A stretch of 64,000 bases of DNA, taken from Ostrinia nubilalis. Lineage: Eukaryota; Arthropoda; Insecta; Lepidoptera; Crambidae. Every line of letters begins with the position of its first letter. Positions within the stretch are counted from its first letter, which is position 1. The DNA is taken from NCBI RefSeq assembly GCF_963855985.1, contig NC_087118.1, positions 11,862,501 to 11,926,500 on the forward strand, given 5' to 3'. A program made the translations under genes and the position numbers. The notes under the pieces were generated by a model, which saw nothing but the letters and a program-made list of their open reading frames with translations, was not told where the DNA came from and ran no database searches. Shown piece after piece: positions 53,641 to 64,000 of the stretch.

Positions 53641-54498
53641 ATGTTTACAACAAAATGTAAGCACAATATCTATCAATTTAATTAAAGTTATATATTTTAC
53701 TTTTCAGATGTTAAAGTGATCAATAATGATGTACAACTTGTCCCGGAAAACCAATATTTAATGAAAATTAATAAAATCTTAACAAACCACAGTAAACTGT
53801 TCATAATTCCAAAATATTTAATTGAACATAAATTGATTATTATCTTTAAATAAGCCTTCTTAATAAATGACTGTTTTAAAATTCATTGGGTTTTAATTAA
53901 TATTAAATATCTAATAAGTTGAGATAAAAATGATATAGGAATGTTATCAACTGAACTAAGTAAATATAATAAAGTATCAATCAATCATCAATGTTAATGG
54001 AGTTCAAGATAATAGTAATATTTTGATGGTAATGATACAGACGGAGACAAGGCTATTTTCATAAATAAAAATAGATAAATAAAATCTTTTAAATACACTA
54101 AACTTTTGGCTCTTGTGCATAAAATCTTACTTTTACAGGCATGGTATGCAGCTAAATGCATCAAATAAATTATTAAGTAAATACTTTTATTTTTCTTACT
54201 GTTATAATTTTGCTGTGTGTAGGTTTTTCATATCCAGATTTTTTCTTAGAGATTATTAGTTTTCTTTGTGTAATGAAGTACTATAACACTAACTTTATTT
54301 ATTAGTAAGAAGGCAATACTTATCACATTTAGTCTCAACATTTGTCATAATAATATAGGTACGAGTAGGTACTTTAGTAAGTCCTGTTCTTTATATTTTA
54401 ATAAAATATTAAAATATATTACCCATAATCAAACCAACTGAAATCTATTAAAAATTACAACCTGTATTTTTATTGCATCAATCGTTAGGGTTACATAT
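53641..54498. other. AT-rich DNA, nothing recognised
   Basis: No coding frame, inverted repeat or known repeat found. Confidence 0.35.
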
Positions 54499-54502
54499 GT
54501 AT

Positions 54503-55589
54503 GGGTCATTCCATAAAAATATGTCAACTCTTAGTCAGCGCCACATTTCACATGGAATATTTGTTAATATTTTATTCCAAAATTGTTAAATAACAGCTCG
54601 CAATGTGTTTTATTCATCACCCATTTATATTTTCTAAAACTGTTTAAAAAAAATCTTAAATTCCTTTTAAATGACCCAAAACGTCATTCCCTAGGCAGGT
54701 CCGTACTCCAAAAGTTTGTATTTTGGAACCCATATTTATAGAAACATCAACTTGATCCTTTTTTTAATTAACGAATAATCTACTTAAACGTACATTACAC
54801 CAAATTTTATTAATATTTAGCGGTTTCAATAAACAATAATTTGATTTTCTTAAGTTGAAAAAGTGTCTACAGCTTTTAGCGTCATTCCCTCGCCACGCAC
54901 TGATTTTATAATTTTGCGCTTTAATATGTATTTAGAGTGAATGACATTTAGTTGAGTTTAAAGTACGATACGAAGTTATCCTCAGACCATACTGGCTTTG
55001 CGGCAGCCGTTTTTTGAATAAGTGCAAACGTGCCAGTTGTTGTGGAAACATGTGTTGATCCAGTCACTTCGTCAGTCCCTAGTTGAGTAGCTTTATTGAT
55101 TACAATAGGAAATTGTATATAATTTAATAGTATTTACGTGTGGATTTTCGGCTATTTTCGGCACATTGTATTAAGCATCTTATGATATAAAGTAAATCTG
55201 CATTTGTGTTAAGTTTTACTCCAAATCGTCAGTCCCTAAACCGTCAGGCCCTAGCTTTAAATGGCACAAGGGACTAAGTTAGTAGTTAGGGAATGACGTT
55301 TTTTATACAGCGATAATAAAAAAACAACTACATTAAGTATATTAACTTATCTATAAATGTTAAGGTTAAAGTTTTATACTTTATTAAAAGTCATATAAGA
55401 GTAGTGTAGTATGAAAAAATTGAAAAATTATAATTTCTCCTAAAATAAAGCATAAAGTGACTGGCCCTTTTAGACATAACATAATTAATAAATAAACTAT
55501 ATTTTACACTAATAAAGTATTCAAAAGCATCTTAAAAAAGTTTAGGACAAAATGACGTCGAAATTATACAGATTTTTATGGAATGACCC
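54503..55589. mobile_element. 1.09-kb TIR element with GGGTCATTCCATAAAAAT ends
   Basis: Perfect 18-bp inverted repeats (GGGTCATTCCATAAAAAT) are flanked by GTAT at 54499-54502 and 55590-55593, a 4-bp target duplication. The interior repeats CGTCATTCCCTA / CGTCAGTCCCTA-type words in both orientations (for example about 54684, 54882, 55070 and 55297). These could be subterminal transposase-binding sites. No coding frame. Confidence 0.75.
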
Positions 55590-55659
55590 GTATAAGGATG
55601 AAATCTCTCTAACAAACTTGATAAATCAAATAAAATGAAAACCATGAAATCTTTCAATG

Positions 55660-56165
55660 CAGTTCTCTTTCTTTTCAAAAACAAAGGAATGTTTTCTTTC
55701 AGTAAAATTTTCTATCTACAGTATTATGAGTACTTACTTTCCCTCTAGGTAGCATTACAAAATTCCACCCTGTATATACAATAATATTTATTTAATTAAT
55801 TAATAACTACAATTTATAACACACAAAAGTTAGTGAGATGGCTGAAAGAAATTTCAGTTATATTTTAATGAAACTACCTACTATGATATACATAATGTTT
55901 TTTTTGGTTTAAAGAACATTTATTTCTCATTAAAAACATTACAGTCACTTACATGAGAAATTAACAAATTTTATGTAGGTAGATAATTTACAAGTTGTCC
56001 AATAGCCAGAACAAGCAGATAAAGCTAATGATAAAGCCAGTTCTATTTCTTTTTAAAAATAAAGGAATGTTTTCTTTGAGAAAAAATTTCTATCTACAAT
56101 ATTAAGAGTACTTTCCCTCCAGGTGGCATTACAAAATTCCACCCTGTATAGTAGTAATATTTTGT
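55660..56165. repeat. pair of direct repeats of about 125 bp
   Basis: 55660-55790 and 56035-56165 are diverged direct copies sharing AAAGGAATGTTTTCTTT, TTTCTATCTACA and GCATTACAAAATTCCACCCT. About 245 bp of AT-rich DNA lies between them. Confidence 0.65.
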
Positions 56166-56550
56166 TAGTTATGTTTGGTCTAATCTACTTTTTAAATTTC
56201 TTTCAAAATATGTGCTTAACTATCTATGTACATAGTTAATTATGTAGGTAGTTAGGTATTTACAAAGAAAGCTTTGGCGTGCCGCGTCAGTTGCTGCTAA
56301 GGCGTAAGTAATCATTCGACTTGCACTTTGGTTTTATGTTCCTATATTATTTCATAATGCCCGCTCGTTGCACAAGTACCTATAACCTATGTACAAGCAC
56401 AGTACAAGTTTCTGATTCTTGCTTAAGAAATATTATGAATTAAAATCTATAAAAATGTGTAGGATATAACTACCCACAAGACACGGGAGGAGCAGTTACT
56501 TAGTGGGTTATATGGTGGGGCTCATCACCTTGCCAGATAGGTAAGGACCA

Positions 56551-57382
56551 TGTCGCAGTCAGATTGTATAATCCGCCGTTTTACATTACAGCTAGGCATT
56601 TTGCATTACAGCTCTGTTTTGTAATACGGCGGATTAACGTTTAGCCGGATTGAATACGGCTGAATGAAAATCCGCCGGAATGTATTCGGCGCCAAACGTT
56701 CTTCAATACGGCTAGCCGTAATGTAAAACAGCGTGTCATTACCCGCCGCTTTGACAGTTTTTAGTTCCTATTTTCAATACCGTGGCGCTGCCGGACAAAG
56801 TGGCTATGCTATGGATTCTGGTGTTCGGCGGAATCCTACACAATATTATTAGTGTAAAAATATGAAATCATGGCAGTGGCCGGTGAAGATAATTTTATCT
56901 TAAAGAAAAATAACCCAGAAAAAATGACTAAAACTTTATTGTTTTGAGTTACCTGTTCCCTTTGATCATTTTTAATGTCTAAAAAAGACTAAAGCCAAAT
57001 ATCTAATTAATTCTTAAAATGTTTAGAAAAGTCTAATTGTTTTGAGTTACTTTTTTTTAGATGGCTATCCCTTGTGATTTATAAATAAGTAAAAAAAAAT
57101 ACTGAAGCCAAATATATTATTTAGTATACAGTAACGAAGGTAATAATTCTTAAAATCTGTCTTATTAAAATTTATTTTCATTAAACATTGTTTTATTTTG
57201 TAAGTATGGTCACCCTACAATCTATAGAAGTACGATGCGGCTAAACGTGGGCCGCCGTATTGAAGAACATATCGCAATGACAATCCGCCTAAACGTTGAA
57301 CCGCCGTATTACAAAACAGAGCTGTAATGTAAAATGCCTAGTGGTAATGTAAAACGGCGGATTATACAATCCGACTGCGACA
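56551..57382. mobile_element. 832-bp TIR element with long repeat-rich inverted ends
   Basis: Both ends begin TGTCGCAGTC(A/G)GATTGTATAATCCGCCG and remain inverted-complementary for about 95 bp, with weaker similarity further in. ACCA at 56547-56550 and 57383-57386 is a candidate target duplication. The ends consist of reiterated CCGCCG-T-TT-ACATTAC and TACGGCGG-TNAACGTTTAG-CCG modules. The middle is AT-rich and non-coding. Confidence 0.8.
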
Positions 57383-57386
57383 ACCA

Positions 57387-57796
57387 TATGAGTTGTGAAC
57401 GCGGGACATTACCAAGTATCGGCGTGTGCCTCAAACATTCGTCAACGGTCCCTATTCGGTTTCAAACAAGGAAAACGTCATTACGCCTTCGGCTTTCAGT
57501 GTGCGGCATGAATGATATATTGTGCTGGTGGCCACTGTCCGAGGCCTATTAAAAGGGCAGGAGATGAAGAAGTCCATTGGTCATGTCGAGGACTACAGCC
57601 GGCAGAAAATGGTCGTTGCTTACATAAGTGGGCTTCTGGAGCGGTATTAACTATATCTGCAATGATGCTACCTGGCATCTAAACCCCAAAACGCCCGTAG
57701 CCCGTCAATGCTTGTATCATCCGGTTGGCAAATGACCATGCTACCCGATGTCGCAGTCACTATGCCTGGACAGCCTCCATCACTCGCCACTGGTAC
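57387..57796. other. GC-richer unassigned stretch
   Basis: Balanced base composition suggests former coding or retroelement DNA on either side of the 832-bp element (also 56477-56546). No frame longer than about 70 codons or known motif supports a gene. Confidence 0.3.
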
Positions 57797-57804
57797 CTCC
57801 GGAG

Positions 57805-58094
57805 TAGGGTTGCCAGGTCCAAAATCACAAAAGCCGGACTTTGTGCTTCATTTGGCCGGACATGCAATTAGTGTCGGCTCATGAGTGAGTACTATCATCA
57901 TCGATTGCTAACGAACATCCTGATGCGTGCGCTTCATATGATTCTGTGGCTCGACTTTCGCGAGCGCGGCGCGCGCTTTCCCTGGCGCGGCAACCAAATA
58001 AAAAGCCGGATAGGCCGGACAAGGCAATATTAGGCCGGACAAGTCCCTAAAAAGCCAAACATGTCCGGCTAAAGTCGGACGCCTGGCAACCCTA
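57805..58094. mobile_element. hAT MITE with 8-bp target duplication
   Basis: Perfect 13-bp inverted ends TAGGGTTGCCAGG are flanked by CTCCGGAG at 57797-57804 and 58095-58102, the 8-bp duplication typical of hAT transposons. The interior carries several GCCGGAC/GTCCGGC words, likely subterminal binding repeats. No transposase. Confidence 0.85.
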
Positions 58095-58102
58095 CTCCGG
58101 AG

Positions 58103-58871
58103 CCGTCCTGTGAAACTACCCTTAGTGTAATTAAACGCACTGCCCTCTACTCTATAGAAATAAACCAGTTAACCAAGTGAAGTGCGTGTCGTGCCACGCG
58201 CAGTGTAGGGTTTCGTAGTTGCCCGTCGTTACCACAATATATTTCAGAAGCAAGCAATTACTTCATCTTAAGTCACTTTTAATGGGGGGACGCCTTACTT
58301 AAGTACTCGAACAAAAATTGGCTTAAAGTGCTACTTTAATATTTTGCAAACTGAATCCGTTTAAATAAAAAAATAGTCTTAGAAACTCCCAAGCCATTAT
58401 ATACAACGATACCCTACAGATGGGGTAGAAGATTTAAAAAAAAAATCCCCACTTTACATAGGGAAACTACACAAAAAAAATATTTTTCAAAATTTTATTT
58501 TATTACTTTGCCGACGTGAAATAAATACATACCAACGGTGAAGTAGCAACACCTCCTATAATTTTTTAAGAAATCGATTTCATTTTTCATTACAATAGGC
58601 ATAAAATTTAATTTCATGTGAACATTTTCCATTCGAAATAAGGGTTCCTTGTCAGGACTACGAACCCTAAAAAAGAGTGATTACCTACAAACTTATTTGC
58701 AGTTGTTAGTAGACAATATTTACAAGTTACTACGTAACTCTCGGTGCACGAATCCGATTTTCACTTGAACGGTTTTTCTTCTCTGGATAAGTAAGTACAT
58801 AATATATTTTTGTGTTTTTCTCCTTCTCTACTTAACACTGGGCTGCAGTCCTGTCTTAAATATTAAAATTA
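58103..58871. other. no gene recognised
   Basis: AT-rich after about 58260. No coding frame or recognisable repeat before the array edge. Confidence 0.3.
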
Positions 58872-61206
58872 ATATCGTTCGGCCTTCGGTCTCGCCTTAG
58901 TAAGCTCCTGTATACAATTTGTATGGAGAATTTAGTTCCGTTACGAAAGTGATTGACAGCTTGGCGGCCATCTTGGATTTTCAAAATTCTGTATTTTTCC
59001 CTTGATCTGGACTACTTTCCGCACCGAACCCCATTTTTACTCTTTCTCTAAGTTTACCGAGTTCCGAGCAGCAATGCCAAAACCCCATGTCCAAAAATTG
59101 TGTAATCCCGTAACTCCAAGTGTTGCCAGGTCATCGAGATAAAAATGGTCAAATGTCATTAGTTTCACTAATTTCCACACGTTTCAATAAAAAAAATCAA
59201 TCACCGGAAGTCATTAATTATTTCCATTTCTTTCATATAAGGACCAAATCTCCAACAATATGGCAACATTGCAGAAATTTCTTTACCCAAGCGATACCTC
59301 TTAACAAGACACATGAACGCCTCATACAACCCAACTTTCGCGAATATTGCCATCTACCCTAATAATGCATTTTAAAAATACGAAAAATTAAACTTTTTAC
59401 CAATCGGCCGCTTGCTCCGCCGCCATCTTGATTTTTCCATGATTTTTTATTTTTCCAATAATAAGGGTCATATAACCAACCAAACACCATTTTTAGATTT
59501 TTTCTGCCATATCTCCATCTGTCCGTTCCTTAACTATAAAGATACCCATGTCGCAAAATATACTTTTTCTCATAGCTTCCAGTGTTGCCAGATGATCGAG
59601 AAGAAAATGGTCAAATACTATTTTTAGGATTACTTTGCACGAGTTCACATCCAAATTTTTGACCGGAACTCATTATTTACATTTTTTTAATTTTTTTGAC
59701 CAAATCTCCAAAAATATGGCAACATTGATAAAACTTATTTACCCAAGCAACACCTCTTGACAAAACACACATACGCCTCATACAACCCGACTTTCCCAAA
59801 TGTTGCCAACTGCCCGAAAAATGCATTTGAAAAATCAGAAAACTGAAACTTTTTATAAAATGGCCGCCCGTTCAGCCGCCATCTTGATTTTCTTACATTT
59901 CGGATTTTTCCCATAATCTGGGTCGTATAACCGACTAAACCCCATTTTTGGATTTTTTCTCCCATGTGTTCTTCTGTCCGTCCATAACTTTAAAGACACC
60001 CATTTCGAAAAAAATACTTTTTCCCGTAGCTCCCAGTGTTGCCAGGTGATCGAGACGAAAATGGTCAAATGTCATTTGCACGACCCCTTTGCAGGAGGCG
60101 TCATCCAAATTTTTGACCGGAAGTCGTTATTTCTACTTTCGACATTTTTGGACCAAATCTCCCAAAGTGTGGCAACACTGGAGAAATTTCTTCATCCAAG
60201 CAAAACCTCTGGACAGGACACACAACCGCCTCATACAACTCGACTTTCCAAAATGTTGCCAAGTACTCGAAAAATTAATTCCAATATTTCGAAATTTTCA
60301 ACTTTTTACAAAATGGCCGCTCGCTCAACCGCCATCTTGATTTTTTGACATTTCGGATTTTTCCCATAATTTAGGTCGTATATTCGACAAAACCTCATTT
60401 TTATTTTTTTTCTGCCACAACTCCTTCTGTCTGTCCTTAACTTTAAACGAAAATTTGTTTTCTCCGTAACTTTCAGTGTTGCCAGACTTTTTTGATAAAA
60501 ATAGGGAAATATCATTCGGGTCCCCAATCGTCACCAAACTGCATACCAACTTTTTGGAATTTCTAGAAATTTCCATTTTCTACTATCCGGGGCCATGGTG
60601 GAAAATTTTCTACCAAAATGGTAGTTTTTTCCGATTCATAGCAACACTCGAGGCACAGACCAACAATCGCTCGGAACATTGTACCCTACTCCGGTGTCGT
60701 CAGCTACCGGAAAATTGGTGTCAAACTTTAGGGAATTTCATGATCGCAACAAAATGGCCGACGGCTCAGCCGCCATCTTGTTTTTTGATAATCTGTGAAT
60801 GTGGCTCTTAAGAAGACTATACATGTCACAAATATTCAAAAGAAATTTTCAAAAACAATTGCGCAACTCAGAATGTCAACTCCCTAAACACACCCCTGAA
60901 ATCTCATTTTCAATCCAAGATGGCGGCGCGGCCATTTTGTTTTTCCGTTTTTTTCTCACATTTTCGAACACCAAATGACAACTTCAACCGGCCCACAAAA
61001 AATAAAAAAAATCAGGACGAAAAACGAAAAAGTTGGTGTGTCAAAAAAGGCCGCCATTTTGTTTTTTAGTACAAAAAATCTGATAAGCTGCGTGTTGAAA
61101 AATCTACTTCAAAACAAGTGCTGTTACTCGTACCCTCCTCCTCTCTAAACCTCCCAAAGATAGCCATGATCAGTGAGTCAGTCATTGAGTGGTAATCGTG
61201 CTAAGC
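58872..61206. repeat. 2.2-kb repeat, diverged copy lacking most of its head (right array)
   Basis: Starts inside the head at CGGCCTTCGGTCTCGCCTT. It runs through TGTTGCCAG-opened sub-repeats at about 59120, 59580, 60036 and 60475, so one more than the left-array units. Then come the AAGATGGCGGCGCGGCCATT block and a TCAGTGAGTCAGTCA tail. It is more diverged than the left-array copies. Confidence 0.75.
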
Positions 61207-63733
61207 ATACAATTTGTATGGCTCTCCATTCTAATCTCTATTAGTTCAATTACGAAAACGGCTGAAAATTTGGCGGCCATCTTGGATTTATAAAATTTTG
61301 CATTTTTCCCTTAATCTGGACCATTTTCGGCGCCGAACCCCATTTTTACTTTTTTTCTATCCTCACCCAGTCCCGAGGAGCAACGCCTTAAAAACACCCA
61401 TGTCCCAAAACTTTGAGTTCGCCTAACTCCGAGTGTTGCCAGGTGATCGAGTTGAAAATAGTCAAATGTCATTAGTTTCACCTATTTGCAGGAGGCGTCA
61501 TCCAAATTTTTGACCGAAAGTCGTTATTTCAATTTTTTACATTTTTTGACCAAATCTCCCAAACTATGGCAACACTGGAAATTTTTGTTTTTCTAAACGA
61601 CACTCCTTAATAAACTACGTAATTGCCCCAAACAACTCGACTTTAGCAAATGTTGCCAACTGCCCGAAAAATGCATTTGAAAAATCAGAAAACTGAAACA
61701 TTTTACAAAATGGCCGCCCGCTCAGCCGCCATCTTGATTTTCTGACATTTCGGATTTTTCCCATAATCTGGGTCGTATAACCGACTAAACTCCATTTTTA
61801 GTTTTTTCCTGCCATATCTCCTTCTGTCCGTCCTCGCCTTTTTCTACGTTAGCTAAGCCCCCCTGCATACAATTTGTATGGAGAATTTAGTCCCTTTAGG
61901 AAAACGGGTGAACGCTTGGCGGCCATCTTGGATTTCCAAAATTTTGCATTTTTGCCTTAATCTGGACCATTCTCCGCGCCGAACCCCATTTTTACTTTTT
62001 TTCTAACTTCACCCAATCCCGAATTCATTTGTTTCTACAATTCCTCATTCCTCCGTTGTCCCAAAACTTTGAGTTCCCCTAACTCCCAGTGTTGCCAGGT
62101 GATCGAGTTGAAAATAGTCAAATGTCATTAGTTTGACCTATTTGCAGGAGGCGTCATCCAAATTTTTGACCGGAAGTCGTTATTTCCATTTTTTACATTT
62201 TTGGACCAAATCTCCCAAAGCATGGCAACACTGGAAATTTTTGGTTTTCCAATCGATACTCCTTGACAAACTACGTAATCGCCCCATACAACCTGACTTT
62301 CCCGAATGTTGCCAACTACCCGAAAAACGCATTTGAAAAATCGAAAATCTGAAACTTTTTACAAAATGGCCGCCAGCTCAGCCGCCATCTTGATTTTCTG
62401 ACATTTCGGATTTTTCCCATAGTCTGGATCGTATAACCGACCAAACCCCATTTTTAGACTTTTCCTCCCATATCTCCTTCTGTCCGTCCTTAACTTTAAA
62501 GACACCCATGTCGAAAAAAATACTTTTCCGCGTAGCTCCCAGTGTTGCCAGGTGATCGAGATGAAAATGGTCAAATGTCATTTGCACGACCCCTTTGCAG
62601 GAGGCGTCATCCAAATTTTTGACCGGAAGTCGTTATTTCTACTTTCGACATTTTTGGACCAAATCTCCCAAAGTGTGGCAACACTGGAGAAATTTCTTCA
62701 CCCAAGCGAAACCTCTCGACAAGACACACAACCGCTTCATACAACTCGACTTTCCAAAATGTTGCCATGTACTCGAAAAATGAATCCCAAAAATTCGAAA
62801 TTTTCAACTTTTTACAAAATGGCCGCCTGCTCAACCGCCATCTTGATTTTTTGACATTACGGATTTTTCCCATAATCTGGGTCGTATATCCGACCAAACC
62901 TCATTTTTATTTTTTTTCTGCCATAATTCTTTCTGTCTGTCACTAACTTTAAAGTCACCCATGTCGCAAAAAAAACTTTTCCCCATAACTTTCAGTGTTG
63001 CCAGACTTTTTTGATAAAAATGGTGAAATGTCATTCGGGTCCCCAAATGTCACCAGACTGCATACCAAGTTTTTGGAATTTCTGGAAATTTCCATTTTCT
63101 ACTATCCGGGGCCATGGTGGAAAATTTTCTTCCAAAATGGTAGTTTTTTCCGATTCATGGCAACACTCGAATAACAGACCAACAATCGCCCGGAACATTG
63201 TACCCCACTCCGGTGTCGCCATCTACCGGAAAATTGCTACCAAAGTTTGGGAATTTTTTGATCGCAACAAAATGGCCGACGGCTCAGCCGCCATCTTGTT
63301 TTTTGATAATCTGTGAATGTATCTCTTAAGAAGACTATACATGTCACAAATACTCAAAAGAAATTTTCAAAAACAATTGCGCATCTCGGAGTGACACCTC
63401 CCTAAAAACACCTCGAAATCGCATTTTCAATCCAAGATGGCGGCGCGGCCATTTTGTTTTTCCGTTTTTTTCTCACATTTTTTAGCACACCTTGGCAACC
63501 CCAACCAACCACCAAAAAAGAAAAAATTCAGGACCAAAGACAGAAAAGTTTGAGTTTCAAAAAGTGCCGCCATTTTGTTTTTTGGTTCAAAAAATGTGGT
63601 AAAGCTGTCAGTCAAAAAATCTAGTTAAAAACAAACACTAACAATTTTACCCCTCTCCCCTCTAAATACCCTAAAAATACCCCTGATCAGTCAGTGAGTG
63701 AGTCAGTGGTAATCGAGCTTTATATATTATAGA
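61207..63733. repeat. 2.2-kb repeat, rearranged copies (right array)
   Basis: A partial copy from CATACAATTTGTATGG (61207) stops near 61833 in the middle of a sub-repeat. There it is joined to the head end TCGCCTTTTTCTACGTTAGC of another copy, which then runs colinearly to the TCAGTCAGTGAG tail at 63700. The junction looks like unequal exchange between sub-repeats. Confidence 0.75.
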
Positions 63734-64000
63734 CTAGCTTTGGTCGCCCGCTACGCGGGCTACAAAAGCTAGATCTGCGATGCTGGCCGCTTCGGGCTTC
63801 GCCCTACGCGGCGCTCGGCCTGCGGCCTCGCATTCAGAGCTCGGCCTTCGGCCTCGCAAAAATTACACGGGGCGTTTATTGTCTGTCGCGGTGCTCTTGT
63901 GCTTTTTTGACGCAACACAAGTAAATCTATGGCGACTGTCGGGATTTGAACTATCGCTCGGCCTTCGGCCTCGCCTTTCAGTCTGTCACTGGGCTCTAGT
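63734..64000. repeat. 2.2-kb repeat, head of a further unit, cut by the window end
   Basis: CTAGCTTTGGTCGCCCGC hairpin and GC-rich palindromic head identical in order to 23011 and 25238. The array continues beyond the window. Confidence 0.85.

Overview
The window reads as nuclear DNA of an insect, most likely a moth or butterfly (Lepidoptera). The clues are AT-rich intergenic DNA with frequent GTAGGTAC-type words, short tRNA-derived SINEs, R1-like and CR1/Jockey-like non-LTR retrotransposons, a large Helitron, many small inverted-repeat elements and very short host exons with GT-AG introns. The species cannot be named from the sequence. There is no bacterial operon structure. Most of the window is mobile DNA, with fragments of about three host genes on the minus strand.

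Layout. 1-6.5 kb: a Polinton/adintovirus-type protein-primed DNA polymerase pseudogene (minus strand), split by an almost complete 4.7-kb LINE (plus strand) with a 5-bp target duplication. 6.5-7.8 kb: the 3' end of a host gene (five exons, minus) with a duplicated acidic/basic exon pair. 8-11 kb: a long hairpin, an interspersed repeat, a MITE and a SINE. 11.2-15.1 kb: a foldback element broken by a LINE fragment, a SINE and a 1-kb hAT-like element. 16.4-21.1 kb: two TIR transposons back to back, the first with a decayed transposon protein, the second carrying a microsatellite and a captured exon-like segment. 21-23 kb: hairpins, a small GC-rich tandem repeat and a MITE with a perfect 63-bp inverted repeat.

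23.0-27.8 kb and 58.9-64.0 kb hold head-to-tail copies of a 2.2-kb non-coding repeat rich in GCCGCCATCTTG-like motifs. 28-36 kb is mostly AT-rich and carries exons of a second host gene (29.6-30.6 kb), MITEs, interspersed repeats and an R1 fragment. 37.6-41.6 kb is a homogeneous 379-bp tandem array of about ten units, probably the core of an element with inverted ends. 42.9-48.4 kb is an uninterrupted 1811-codon Helitron Rep/helicase gene with an unusual N-terminal half: a papain-like peptidase-like domain, SIM-like motifs, an AT-hook and 15-residue repeats. 50.7-51.2 kb holds the first exons of a third host gene. 51.8-58.1 kb is a run of non-autonomous inverted-repeat elements.

How it fits together: the window records layered insertions (LINE into PolB; LINE, SINE and hAT-like into a foldback; exon-like segment into a TIR element). 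It contains two local amplification systems, the 2.2-kb and the 379-bp arrays. The Helitron gene is the only large mobile-element gene that looks intact, and its N-terminal domain set is the best candidate for something little described.
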